In this document: positions 15,292-24,500 of the stretch, piece after piece | Layout: every line of letters starts with the position of its first letter | Numbering within the stretch: position 1 is the first letter of the stretch | NCBI GenBank assembly: GCA_025056735.1 | Contig: JANWVR010000031.1 | Coordinates: 1 to 50,848 of the forward strand | Length of the DNA stretch: 50,848 nt | Source: Saprospiraceae bacterium | GTDB lineage: Bacteria > Bacteroidota > Bacteroidia > Chitinophagales > Saprospiraceae | Direction: 5' to 3' | The notes under the pieces: model-generated | What the model saw: the letters and a program-made list of their open reading frames with translations, nothing else | What the model was told of the DNA's origin: nothing | Databases searched by the model: none | Made by a program: the position numbers and the translations under genes

Positions 15292-16515
15292 ATGATGCAC
15301 GAAAACGGTATAAATACCGCCACAACAAAGCGCTCTGTCCGCGAAGATCGCTATCAGCACCACGACTACTACCAGGTAGATGAGCTGCTTTCGCCCGAAC
15401 ACTTGCTGGCCCGCGAAGCTGTGCGCGAATGGGTCAAAGCCGAAGTCAGCCCCATCATCGAAGACTACGCCAATCGGGCCGAGTGCCCGACCCACCTGTT
15501 CAAGGGGCTGGCCGAAATTGGTGCTTTCGGCCCCAGCATCCCTGCCGAATACGGCGGCGGCGGCATGGACGAAATCGCCTACGGCGTCATTATGCAAGAA
15601 CTCGAACGCGGCGACTCTGGTATCCGCTCGATGGCCTCTGTGCAAGGGTCGCTCGTGATGTATCCTATTTACAAGTACGGCTCCGAGGAGCAGCGCCGCT
15701 ACTACCTGCCTAAGCTGGCCTCTGGCGAATTCATCGGCTGCTTCGGCCTTACCGAGCCCGATTACGGCTCTAACCCCTCGGGCATGGTTACGAACGTGCG
15801 CGACGATGGCGATGCCTATATCCTCAACGGCGCCAAGATGTGGATCACCAACTCGCCTGTGGCCGACATCGCCATCGTGTGGGCCAAGCGCGAAGACGGC
15901 AAAGTCATCGGCCTTATCGTTGAGCGCGGCATGAAGGGCTTTTCTACTCCCGAAATCCACGGTAAATGGTCGCTGCGCGCCAGCATCACAGGCGAATTGG
16001 TATTTGAAGATGTGCGCGTGCCAAAGAAAAACGTGCTCCCAGGCATCGAAGGCATGCGCGGTCCGCTCAGCTGCCTGACCAAAGCCCGCTACGGCATTGC
16101 TTGGGGCGCTATTGGCGCCGCCTTGGACTGCTACGACTCCGCCCTGCGCTACTCCAAAGAGCGCATCCAGTTTGGTAAACCGATTGGCGCCTTCCAGCTG
16201 ACGCAAAAGAAATTGGCCGAAATGATCACAGAAATCACAAAAGCCCAGTTGCTCGCCTGGCGTCTGGGCACGCTGGCCAATGCCGGCAAAGCCACACCAG
16301 CTCAGGTATCCATGGCTAAGCGCAACAACGTCATGATGGCCTTAGAAGTCGCTCGCGAGGCGCGCCAAATCCACGGCGGTATGGGCATTACCAACGAGTA
16401 TCCCATCATGCGCCACATGATGAACTTGGAAACCGTGCTCACCTATGAGGGCACTCACGACATCCATCTGCTCATTACCGGCCACGACATTACGGGCTTC
16501 GATGCCTTTAAGTAA
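15292..16515 (+). CDS. gcdH: Glutaryl-CoA dehydrogenase-type acyl-CoA dehydrogenase
   Basis: A 407-residue FAD enzyme that oxidises and decarboxylates glutaryl-CoA to crotonyl-CoA in lysine and tryptophan breakdown. It resembles glutaryl-CoA dehydrogenase more than other acyl-CoA dehydrogenases: FGLTEPDYGSNPSGM, ILNGAKMWITNSPVADI, LRASITGELVFEDVRVP and ARYGIAWGAIGAA. The catalytic base is Glu386 in the C-terminal YEGTHDIH. An upstream open frame to 14869 overlaps nadD and is not credible. ATG at 15292 or 15295 fits. It is monocistronic between a promoter and a strong terminator; the thiolase at 37826 could finish the same pathway but is far away. Confidence 0.88.
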   Translation: MMHENGINTATTKRSVREDRYQHHDYYQVDELLSPEHLLAREAVREWVKAEVSPIIEDYANRAECPTHLFKGLAEIGAFGPSIPAEYGGGGMDEIAYGVIMQELERGDSGIRSMASVQGSLVMYPIYKYGSEEQRRYYLPKLASGEFIGCFGLTEPDYGSNPSGMVTNVRDDGDAYILNGAKMWITNSPVADIAIVWAKREDGKVIGLIVERGMKGFSTPEIHGKWSLRASITGELVFEDVRVPKKNVLPGIEGMRGPLSCLTKARYGIAWGAIGAALDCYDSALRYSKERIQFGKPIGAFQLTQKKLAEMITEITKAQLLAWRLGTLANAGKATPAQVSMAKRNNVMMALEVAREARQIHGGMGITNEYPIMRHMMNLETVLTYEGTHDIHLLITGHDITGFDAFK

Positions 16516-16577
16516 AAACAGGTATTTCGGCCTTTTCAACGAGTTTAAGGCCATAAAAACGATAGCCAAATCGTTTT

Positions 16578-16613
16578 AAAGCGGTTTTCCCCGAGCGGAG
16601 AACCGCTTTCTTG
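16578..16613 (+). terminator. Intrinsic terminator of gcdH
   Basis: A 13-bp stem with one G-U wobble: left arm 16578-16590 (AAAGCGGTTTTCC), right arm 16597-16609, 6-nt loop, followed by CTTG. The arms end in AAA/TTT, so it may act in both directions, though the U tract is short. Confidence 0.72.
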
Positions 16614-16675
16614 CATTCCTTGCCAGATTTCGGCACGGTTTTACCCGTTCACTCGACCACAAAAGCAGACAGAAT

Positions 16676-17866
16676 ATGCTACCGAGAACAAAAACACTTT
16701 GGGCTTTAGCGGCAGGACTTGCGCTTCCCTGCCTGCTGTTGGCCCAAAAGGAAATCCTTCTAAACAACCCGTCTTTTGAAGACACGCCTGCCGCAGGCAA
16801 AACCCCGCAAGGGTGGTACAACTGCGGTGCGCCCGAAGAGACACCGCCCGACATACAACCCGGCGCTTTTGGCGTTACGAAGGCACCCAACCACGGCAAA
16901 ACGTATGTGGGCTTAGTCGTGCGCGACAACGAAACCAATGAAGCCGTTGGCCAGCGCCTGGCCCGACCGCTGGAGGCTGATGAATGCTACGAGTTCTCCG
17001 TAGACCTGTGCCGCTCCGAAACCTACATCAGCCTCAGCCGAACCACTGCCGAAATGGTCAATTATGCCACACCCGTCGTGCTGCGTGTCTGGGGAGGCAA
17101 CGCCTACTGCGAGAAAGGAGAAATGCTTTACGAAACCAACGTCATCACCACCACTCGTTGGCTCACGTACACCTTTCGGCTGCACCCCAAGCGCGGTAAT
17201 TACACTTACTTGACCATCGAAGCCTACTATAAAACGCCGACGCTCTTCCCTTACAATGGCAACGTTTTGCTCGACAACGCAACACCCATTCGGCAGATTG
17301 ATTGCAACATGCCGGCCATGGTGGAAACTCCGCTGACACCACCCTTGCCCAACGAAACCCCAGCCGATAAAACCAAAAAAAATCCTGAGCCACTCGTGCA
17401 ACCCGAGCGAACATCCACCCGAACCCCGCCACCTACTGTAGCGGTTGCCGCTACGCCGCCCTCATCTTCGTCCATGGTACTGGAAACGATCAGCCGCAGC
17501 TCGCTCCGAAAGGGCTCCACTTTTCAACTGCGCAACCTTTATTTCGATGCCGACAAATACACCATCAAAGAAGAATGCGTGCCCTCCTTAGAGGCTGTCT
17601 ATCGCTTCTTAGTAGAAAATCCCGACGTCGTCATCGAAGTGGGTGGCCATACTAATAACTGGCCTTCCGACGACTTTGCCCAGACGCTCTCCACCAACCG
17701 CGCTAAAGCCGTGGCCGACTGGCTCGTGGGAAAAGGTATCCCCCGAGAGCGCGTACACCACAAAGGCTATGGTAAAACCCAACCCATAGACACCAACCTC
17801 ACTCCTGAAGGACGCAAGCGTAACCAACGGGTCGAGTTCAAGATAATCTCCATGCGCGAAAACTGA
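16676..17866 (+). CDS. OmpA-type peptidoglycan-anchoring surface protein, copy 1
   Basis: A 396-residue exported protein. A signal peptide (residues 1-22) is followed by a beta-sandwich domain of about 190 residues starting at NPSFED and containing a TPQGWYNCG motif and several paired cysteines; similar domains occur at the N-terminus of many Bacteroidota surface proteins. Then comes a Pro/Thr/Ser-rich linker of about 60 residues. The last 110 residues form an OmpA C-terminal domain (LYFDADKYTIKEE, VEVGGHTNN-like IEVGGHTNNWPSD, LSTNRAKAVADWLVGKGI, RRNQRVEF-like KRNQRVEFKI) that binds diaminopimelate peptidoglycan. It is a tandem paralogue of the next gene, with the same layout. Substrate of the N-terminal domain is unknown. 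Confidence 0.87.
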   Translation: MLPRTKTLWALAAGLALPCLLLAQKEILLNNPSFEDTPAAGKTPQGWYNCGAPEETPPDIQPGAFGVTKAPNHGKTYVGLVVRDNETNEAVGQRLARPLEADECYEFSVDLCRSETYISLSRTTAEMVNYATPVVLRVWGGNAYCEKGEMLYETNVITTTRWLTYTFRLHPKRGNYTYLTIEAYYKTPTLFPYNGNVLLDNATPIRQIDCNMPAMVETPLTPPLPNETPADKTKKNPEPLVQPERTSTRTPPPTVAVAATPPSSSSMVLETISRSSLRKGSTFQLRNLYFDADKYTIKEECVPSLEAVYRFLVENPDVVIEVGGHTNNWPSDDFAQTLSTNRAKAVADWLVGKGIPRERVHHKGYGKTQPIDTNLTPEGRKRNQRVEFKIISMREN

Positions 17867-17893
17867 ACGCGCCCTTGCCCAACTGCCGCTTAA

Positions 17894-17935
17894 GCCCGCC
17901 TCACCTCGAATAATCCCCAGCGAGGCGGGCTTTTT
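17894..17935 (+). terminator. Intrinsic terminator between the two OmpA-type genes
   Basis: A perfect 9-bp stem GCCCGCCTC (17894-17902) / GAGGCGGGC (17922-17930) followed by TTTTT. It directly abuts the -7 box of the next gene (17938), so the paralogues are separately transcribed. Confidence 0.88.
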
Positions 17936-17937
17936 CG

Positions 17938-17945
17938 TACCTTTA
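17938..17945 (+). promoter_or_regulatory. -7-like box for OmpA-type copy 2
   Basis: TACCTTTA, one mismatch from TAnnTTTG, 62 bp before the ATG at 18008 and only 2 bp after the terminator U tract. Confidence 0.42.
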
Positions 17946-18007
17946 TCCTGCAAAAAGTCGTATCCAATACTCGACGCTTTCTACAACCACTAAAACACGA
18001 GCAGAGC

Positions 18008-19186
18008 ATGCTATCTTACAAGAAAACTGGGTGGGCGCTCGCGGCCAGCATCGTGTTTCCTGGCCTGTTGCTGGCCCAAAAAGAGATCGCACTGAGCAAC
18101 CCCTCCTTTGAAGACATCCCTAACCATAGTACAACGCCGCAGGGCTGGTATAACTGCGGCTTTCCCGCGGAGTCGCCGCCCGATGTTCAACCCGGCGCCT
18201 TTTACGTCAGTCACCCACCCAGCCATGGAAGAACGTACTTAGGCTTGGTCGTACGCGACAACGAAACCTATGAGGCCGTAGGCCAGCGCCTGACAGCTCC
18301 GTTGGAGGCAAACCAGTGCTACGAGTTCGCCTTAGACCTATGCCGCTCCGAGACTTACCTGAGCCTCAGCCGCACCACCGGACAGGCAGCCAACTACGCA
18401 CAGCCCGTCGTCCTGCACATCTGGGGCGGCCACGGCTATTGCGACAAACGCGAGCTGCTCGATAAAACCGACGCCATCACTACCACACAATGGCGCACCT
18501 ATACCTTTACCCTGCGCCCCAGACGCGGCAGCTATACATACCTAATGCTCGAAGCTTTCTATAAAACACCTACGCTACTCCCCTACAACGGCAACGTCCT
18601 GCTCGACAACGCCACAACCCTTCGACAGGTGGCCTGCGAAACACCTACAACAGTCAAAAACTCCACACCCTCGCCACCCACGCCTTCAAGCACTAAAGCC
18701 ACTGCGCAACCTCCTACTCCATCGCGAAGCCGACCCACCACTCCAGACTCCTCGGGCTCGCCCGCTGTAGAACCGTCACCTGCAGCGGCGGCGCCTTCCA
18801 AAGACCTGCCCACCCGCGACACCCTCAAGCAAGGCGCAACCTTCCAAGTGAGCAACCTCTACTTCGACGCCGATAAGTACGACATCAAACCAGCGTGCCT
18901 GCCAGCCTTGGAGGCCATCTATCACTTCCTGATCCAAAACCCCGACATTATCCTCGAAGTGGGAGGGCATACCAATGAATTACCTTCGTATGAAGCCTCC
19001 CTAACGCTCTCTACCCTACGGGCAAAAGCAGTGGCCGAATGGCTCGTCAATAAAGGCATCCCCGCTGAACGCATCCAGTACAAGGGCTATGGCAAAACCA
19101 AACCTATAGACACCCGCATGACCGACGAAGCGCACCGCCGAAACCAACGGGTCGAGTTCAAAATCCTGTCCATGCGCGAAAACTGA
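18008..19186 (+). CDS. OmpA-type peptidoglycan-anchoring surface protein, copy 2
   Basis: A 392-residue paralogue of the preceding gene with identical architecture: signal peptide, NPSFED/TPQGWYNCG beta-sandwich, Pro/Ser/Thr linker and C-terminal OmpA domain (LYFDADKYDIKPA, LEVGGHTNELPSYE, RAKAVAEWLVNKGIP, RRNQRVEFKILSMREN). Both copies end in MREN. The folded domains are strongly conserved between copies while the linkers are not, as expected of an older tandem duplication under selection on the domains. It probably anchors the outer membrane or a surface layer to peptidoglycan. No partner gene is adjacent. Confidence 0.87.
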   Translation: MLSYKKTGWALAASIVFPGLLLAQKEIALSNPSFEDIPNHSTTPQGWYNCGFPAESPPDVQPGAFYVSHPPSHGRTYLGLVVRDNETYEAVGQRLTAPLEANQCYEFALDLCRSETYLSLSRTTGQAANYAQPVVLHIWGGHGYCDKRELLDKTDAITTTQWRTYTFTLRPRRGSYTYLMLEAFYKTPTLLPYNGNVLLDNATTLRQVACETPTTVKNSTPSPPTPSSTKATAQPPTPSRSRPTTPDSSGSPAVEPSPAAAAPSKDLPTRDTLKQGATFQVSNLYFDADKYDIKPACLPALEAIYHFLIQNPDIILEVGGHTNELPSYEASLTLSTLRAKAVAEWLVNKGIPAERIQYKGYGKTKPIDTRMTDEAHRRNQRVEFKILSMREN

Positions 19187-19537
19187 AACTACACGACTCC
19201 TGCAGCGCTTTCGCGAACGACAGCACTTGGTTATAACCACGCTCTCTTGTGTCCGCCAGAAAAAAAATCTGGACTCAAGCAGCGCTCGTCTGGCGCTGTT
19301 CGTTCTCTCGTTGCGCAACTTCAACACGCGCATTCGCGACCGATTTCCTGAACCGTTAATCCTGACCAATCTTTGCTTCTTAACCATGATAGCCACCATT
19401 TCCTACACCATCCTGCTGGCCGCCATCTACGTCGCTCGCAAAGTCGTCGTTACTGCCAAAGAGAGCGAAATGCCTTAAGCAAACCTCCGTGCCGCTCGCC
19501 TGCAGGAAAAAATCCTCCGCAAATGCGCTCTTTCAGC
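19187..19537 (+). other. Intergenic region after OmpA-type copy 2
   Basis: About 350 bp with no strong gene. It holds a short hairpin CAGCGC/GCGCTG (19280-19298) and an A-rich CCAGA/TCTGG hairpin (19257-19273) that might serve as weak terminators, and one small open frame listed separately. Confidence 0.4.
19386..19478 (+). CDS. Possible 30-residue membrane microprotein
   Basis: A short frame beginning MIATISYTILLAAIYVARKV: one hydrophobic helix followed by a basic then acidic tail (VVVTAKESEMP). The frame is open upstream to 19227, but that extension looks random. No ribosome site, promoter or family is recognised, so it may be chance. It is listed because the hydrophobic-then-charged layout is that of single-span microproteins. 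Confidence 0.2.
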   Translation: MIATISYTILLAAIYVARKVVVTAKESEMP

Positions 19538-19545
19538 TACTTTTG
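19538..19545 (+). promoter_or_regulatory. -7 box for the small lipoprotein gene
   Basis: TACTTTTG, exact match to TAnnTTTG, 31 bp before the ATG at 19577. Confidence 0.58.
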
Positions 19546-19576
19546 GGCTGACTACACATACTAACCACCCGAGCGC

Positions 19577-19990
19577 ATGGCTTACCGAACCTTCCTCTAC
19601 TACCTTTGCTTTTTCGTATGGCTCGCCTCACTGTTCGCTTGTAGCGCACAAAGGCAGCTGCAGCGGCGCCTCACCGGCACGTGGAACGTTACACGTTACG
19701 AAATTCTCTATCCCTCCGGGCAGCGTGAGGAGACCTTCAACGTGGGCACCATTGTCTTTCACCGCAACGGTAACGGAGATAACGATATGCCCATCCTGAC
19801 GCGCAACATTCGCACTCCCAACACTCGCCGATTTTCTTGGAAAAACACCGACCAGAGCGTAACCATCATCAGCGAGAACACCTTTCTGGCCAAAGCCTGG
19901 ATCATCGTGGAAAACCGCCGAAACCGTCAGGTGTGGCGCTCTACTACCAACGAATTGATCCAGACCATGGAACTACAAAAAGTGCAGTAG
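19577..19990 (+). CDS. Small lipoprotein, lipocalin-like
   Basis: A 137-residue predicted lipoprotein. The lipobox LFAC places the lipidated cysteine at residue 22. The mature part starts with a helix and then LTGTWNVTRYEILYPSGQ, the opening strand pattern of Bacteroidota lipocalin-like proteins, and continues with a short beta-rich domain. Ligand and function are unknown. It is monocistronic, facing the FAD oxidoreductase gene convergently with 24 bp between stops. Confidence 0.72.
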   Translation: MAYRTFLYYLCFFVWLASLFACSAQRQLQRRLTGTWNVTRYEILYPSGQREETFNVGTIVFHRNGNGDNDMPILTRNIRTPNTRRFSWKNTDQSVTIISENTFLAKAWIIVENRRNRQVWRSTTNELIQTMELQKVQ

Positions 19991-20014
19991 CGCCTGAGCG
20001 CAAACGGAGGTATC

Positions 20015-21157
20015 TTAAGCCAGCAGTCGCTCGGCGCCCTCCTCGCCCACGAGCGTGCCAATGGCCACGCCCATGCCGCTCAGGCGAACGGCGACGACCA
20101 CATTCTTCGAGTACTGCTCCACAACGGGCTTCTTCACCGGGCCTAAGCCCAGAATGCCCGTCCACCAGGCGTCCACCTCGATTGGCTGACCAGGGCAGAT
20201 GATCGTCTTGAGCAGCTGCACCAATGCGCTGCGGATGAGCTCGTTGGGGCCAAATTCGCTGGTCGTTTCGGTTGAGTTATCTAAATGGCGCCCGCCGCCC
20301 AGGAGGATGCGCCCATCCACGTCACGGAAGTAGTAGTAGCCGCGGTCGTAGTGGAAGCAGCCGCGCACCTTCAAGCCCGGAATGGGCTGCGTGATGAGCA
20401 CCTGATTGCGCGCCGGCGTAACCTCTATGCCGGGCATCAGCTGGCGAGCGAAGCCGTTGACGGCCACCAATACCCGCGGCACGCGGAGCGTCCAGCCAGC
20501 AGCCGTTTGCAGCTCCACACCCTCTGCGCTGTCCTCTATCTGCTCGATGTGAATGCCGTTGAAAATGCGCACGCCCGCTTCCGCAGCCAGCTGAAGCAGT
20601 CGCGCCATCATTTTGCCCGTGTGCACTTGCCCTTCGGGTTGGTTCAGGATGAGGTGCGCCGCACCGCGAAAGCCAAAATCAGCCAACCGTTCGTCGGCCA
20701 CCACGTACGGCTGCGGATGGCCTGTAATAGCGCCTACGATGCGGTTGAAATGCGCCATGCGGTCGCGGCATTCTTCAAAAACCTCCTCCTCTTCCTCTGT
20801 AAACACCTCAAAACCGCCGTTTTGCTCGAAGTCCATGGGCTCGTCGCCGACCAGCTGGCGCAGGCGCTGCAGGCCGCGCCAACGCTTCTCCACTACGGCA
20901 AACACGTCGTCTTCCGACATGCGAGTCATGTCGTCGAGCAGTTCTGTCATCGAGCCGTAGCAGGCAAAACCTGCATTGCGCGTACTGGCGCCAGCGGGTA
21001 AGGCACCGCGCTCCAACACCACGACATTCAGCCGCGGCTGCAGACGCTTGAGGTGCAGGGCTGCCGTGAGACCCACAATGCCGCTGCCAATGATGGCTAC
21101 ATCAAAGTCTTTGAAAAAGGTCTCTCGTTCCCAATAACTCAGGTTGTATTTCAACAT
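20015..21157 (-). CDS. DAO-family FAD-dependent amine/amino-acid oxidoreductase
   Basis: A 380-residue flavoprotein. The FAD-binding motif is IIGSGIVGLTAALHL at about residues 22-36, followed by VVVLERGALPAGASTRNAGF, which is typical of the gamma-glutamylputrescine oxidase / glycine oxidase branch of the DAO family. The C-terminal region has the second FAD-contact segment (VRLSGMGVAIGTLVGEEGA). No signal peptide is present, so it is cytoplasmic. It is likely to oxidise a secondary or primary amine or amino acid, but the substrate cannot be read from the sequence, and the neighbours give no hint. Confidence 0.84.
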   Translation of the reverse strand: MLKYNLSYWERETFFKDFDVAIIGSGIVGLTAALHLKRLQPRLNVVVLERGALPAGASTRNAGFACYGSMTELLDDMTRMSEDDVFAVVEKRWRGLQRLRQLVGDEPMDFEQNGGFEVFTEEEEEVFEECRDRMAHFNRIVGAITGHPQPYVVADERLADFGFRGAAHLILNQPEGQVHTGKMMARLLQLAAEAGVRIFNGIHIEQIEDSAEGVELQTAAGWTLRVPRVLVAVNGFARQLMPGIEVTPARNQVLITQPIPGLKVRGCFHYDRGYYYFRDVDGRILLGGGRHLDNSTETTSEFGPNELIRSALVQLLKTIICPGQPIEVDAWWTGILGLGPVKKPVVEQYSKNVVVAVRLSGMGVAIGTLVGEEGAERLLA

Positions 21158-21191
21158 AGATTTCGCTGTCGCCGGGTTTTCGCCGTAAAAA

Positions 21192-21513
21192 TCAATGTGT
21201 TAGCAAAATGTGTTGCTTGAGCGGGCGGTCGTCGAAGCGGAGCGTCAGCAGGTAACTGCTGCGCGGCAAATTTCCAGCATCCGCTTTTATTGTCAGCAAG
21301 CCGACTGTTCTTTTAGCGCCGGACAGTCTGCCTTAGGCAACAACGCGATACGACTGGCCCACTAACGCTACCAGATTTGAGGGTCTGGGCAGCCTGAGTC
21401 AGGTTGGCAAACTGGCCGTCGGCGCCGCCTATGGTGTACACGCCCGAAAGTTGGGCCCACGTGGGCGCGCTGGCGGCAAGCCAGGCCAGGAAGAGGAGGG
21501 TGTGCTTAAGCAT
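21192..21513 (-). pseudogene. Remnant of a T9SS-secreted protein with a large internal deletion
   Basis: From ATG at 21513 the frame encodes a signal peptide (MLKHTLLFLAWLAASAPTWA) and then LSGVYTIGGADGQFANLTQA, the usual opening of long Bacteroidota secreted repeat proteins. It then breaks after about 55 residues and stops. Immediately downstream, in a different frame, is the end of a T9SS sorting domain (GNLPRSSYLLTLRFDDRPLK, stop at 21192). The two ends of one secreted protein therefore remain, joined out of frame, and the middle is missing. Inactivation looks recent because both ends are still readable. Confidence 0.72.
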
Positions 21514-21540
21514 AGCCGGATGGGTATTAGTGGGTTGCTG

Positions 21541-24500
21541 TTAAGGGCGCGCGCCTTCTTGCTCCAGTTCTGCGATACGCACTTTGAACAGGTGCTGGGG
21601 CGTGCGTTGATAGAGTGTTCGATAGAGTTCCAGTGCGCGCTGTCGGTGTGGTTTGGGGTCGTCGGCCACGCGGCGCAATTCGTAATGGACGCCGGCCTGC
21701 TCGCGCTCGGTTCGGGCCAGTGGTTGTAATTGAACCAGCTGCCGGAGCGCCTCGTGGCGATGGCCCTCGGCAATAAGGATTTGCGCGCGCAAGAGGTTGG
21801 CAGCAAAGACGAGCTCGGTGTTTCCCAGCGTCAGGGCAATGTCGCGGCCTTCTTCCAGCAGCAGGCGTGCGGCAGGCAGGTTGCCGGCGCGCAGTTCGGC
21901 CATGCCTTTTTCTAAAAGGGAATGGCCCAGGATGAGGCGGTTGCCCATGCTGCGCGCCTGTTCGATGGCCTCAGTGTAGTAGGCTAAGGCGCGCTGGAGG
22001 TCGCCTTTGTAGTACCAGTTGTCGCCCAGTGTGTTGAGCGCTTTGGCGATGCCCTTTTTGTAGTTGAGTTCGCGCGAGAGCGCCAAGGCTTTTTCTACGT
22101 AGTCATTGGAGCGCTCAAATTCGCCCATGAGCGAGAGCAGGTCTCCAATGAGACCGTTAGCGATGGCCAACCCCTGTTTGTCGCCGAGTTCTGAGCACAG
22201 GGCCAAGTCGCGCTGAAACATGTCCATGGCCCGGCCAAAGTCACCTTTCTTTTCCCAGACAGAGCCGATGCTGCCGATGCAGATGGTGGTGAATAGCTTA
22301 TTGCCCAATTCTTCGGACAGCGCCAGGCCTTTTTCCAAGCAAAGCAAGGCGCTGTCTAAGCTGCCTTTTTCCAAATAGACGATGCCGAGGTTGGTGTACA
22401 GGATGGTTAGCGCCTGCTTATCTTCGGCACGCTGGGCGATGTCCAGCTGTTCTTCGAGCCATCGGATACCTTCGTCGTAGTGGCCCTGGTTCATGTAGAT
22501 AAGGCCGAGGGTGGCCACGATGGGCGCATTTTCAGCGTCGCGCTGGAGCGAGCGGTTGATTTCGATGGCTTTCGTGAACCAGCTTTGCGCCGAGGCGTAG
22601 TTACCCTGGCGAAAGAAATAGTTGCCCAAATTACCGTAGGTTTCGGCCAGCCCAACCTCGTTGTTGGCCATCTCGAAGCAGGCGATGGCGATGTCTAAGT
22701 GCTTTTTGCCGCCTTCGTAATCGCCGCGCAAGACGAGCAGTTGGCCCAACCGGCGATGGCTGTGGCCCAGAAAGGCATTATTCTGCAGCACCTGGGCCTG
22801 GTGCAGAGCGGTTCGGTACTCGTCTTCGGCCTCTGGCCATTGGCCGATGAGTTCGTGCACGGCGCCTTTACGCAGGTGGAGTTTGAGGCATTTTTCAGCC
22901 TTTTCGGGCTGGTCGCCCAGGTACTGGATGAGTTTGCCGTAGTACTGAATGGCCTGGCGGTTTTGGAAGTTGCGCTGGGCGTATCGAGCAGCTTTTTCTA
23001 AGTAATGGGCGGTTTTTTCCTCGTTTTCGGCCTGTTCGTAGTGGAAGGCTAAATCAATATAGCGCTCCTCAGAGTTGGGGTACAGGTGTTCAATGGCTTC
23101 GGCGATGAGCTGGTGCAGTTCGCGCAGGCGGGTGCGCAATTGCATGTCGTAGGCGGCTTCGCGCAACAACGAGTGGCGGAAAATGTAGCGCAGCTCGTTC
23201 ATGGCGTACCAGATTTGCCATTTTTCGGCGGTTTGCACCTGCTCGCGCAGCACCCTGTCCAAGTCGCCGTTGTGCCGAATAAATTCTTCCTGGCGGGCCA
23301 TGACAGCCGACAGCACGGGCAGTTCAAACTCGCGCCCAATGACGGCGGCGGCTTTGACGGTCTCTTTGACCAAGCCGCTGAGGCGGTCAATGCGAGCCAT
23401 CATGATTTGCTTGACCGAGTCCGAAATCTGGACGTCCTGGTTTTTCAGTTGCCAGGCGCCGCCGACGTTTTCTAAGAGGTCGGTTTCCTGGAAGTATTCG
23501 GCCATTTGCTCCAGATAGAAGGGATTGCCCTGCGTCATGCGCTGGAGCAATTCCATCAGGTCAGGGTGGAGCGGGCCGCCCAGCCGTGCTTCGGCGAAGG
23601 CGCGCAGGTCGTCGGCTTGCAGGTAATTGAGGTCCACTTCGGTGTAGGGCGCCCCAATCTCTTGCAACAGCGACAGGCGCAGGGCGTAGTTTTTGCTGCC
23701 GTCGTCTTCGTAGCGGCTCGTGGCCAAAAAGAGGATCGGGTAGGCCTGGGCGCGGCGGATGAATTGTGCCAGAAACTCGCGCGACATGTCGTCGAACCAG
23801 TGCGTGTCTTCCAGTTCGATGACGACGGGCTGCAGGATGGCCTCGGCTACGAAGAGGTTAGCCATGGCCGATAGGGCATTCTGATAGCGACCGCGCGCGT
23901 CGAGTTGTTCCCACAGCGAGCCGGGCATATGAAGCCCCACTAAAGCCGCCAGTACGCTTTGGGTGCGAATAATTTCGCGCCGCACAGCATCGGCCTCGGG
24001 ATGTTTGCTGGCCGCCAAGTCATAGGTCAGTTCCACAAAGTTGGACTCGAACAGCTCGCGGTTGCGCTCCGGCGTGTTGTCGGGGCTTTGCTCAAAGTAG
24101 TTTTTGAGCAGGTAGATGAAAGGATTGAACGGCTTGCGCAAAATCTGGTCGCTCTGACAGTGTAGCCAACTGACCGACATGACATCGCGTAGCGAACGGC
24201 GCAGCTCGTAGCTGAGGCGGCTTTTGCCAATACCGGCTTCGCCAAAAATAAAGGCCACGCCGGCAAAGCGTCCCTCGCGCAGCGGAAGGGCAAACGCCTG
24301 GAGCGCTTTCAGCTCGGCCTCGCGCCCAAAGTATTCGCCGCTAAAGGAGGTCCGGCCGGCGAGATTGCGCCCGCTGAGCAGGTAAGTCGGTATTTTGTTT
24401 TCAAAACCCTTGTACTTTTCTTCGCCGCGGAAGGTGAATTTGAAATTGCGGTTGTGTTGCACGTTTTCATCGGCGACAACCTCACCCCAGTCGGCACGGG

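Noticed and set aside
21313-21513. A functional 66-residue secreted protein
   Set aside because: The frame ends where sense text resumes in another frame with a sorting domain, so a deleted gene is the better reading.
22480-23874. Several plus-strand frames of 70-130 codons within the cyclase gene
   Set aside because: All are antisense shadows of the TPR and ATPase region, whose repeats are clear on the minus strand.
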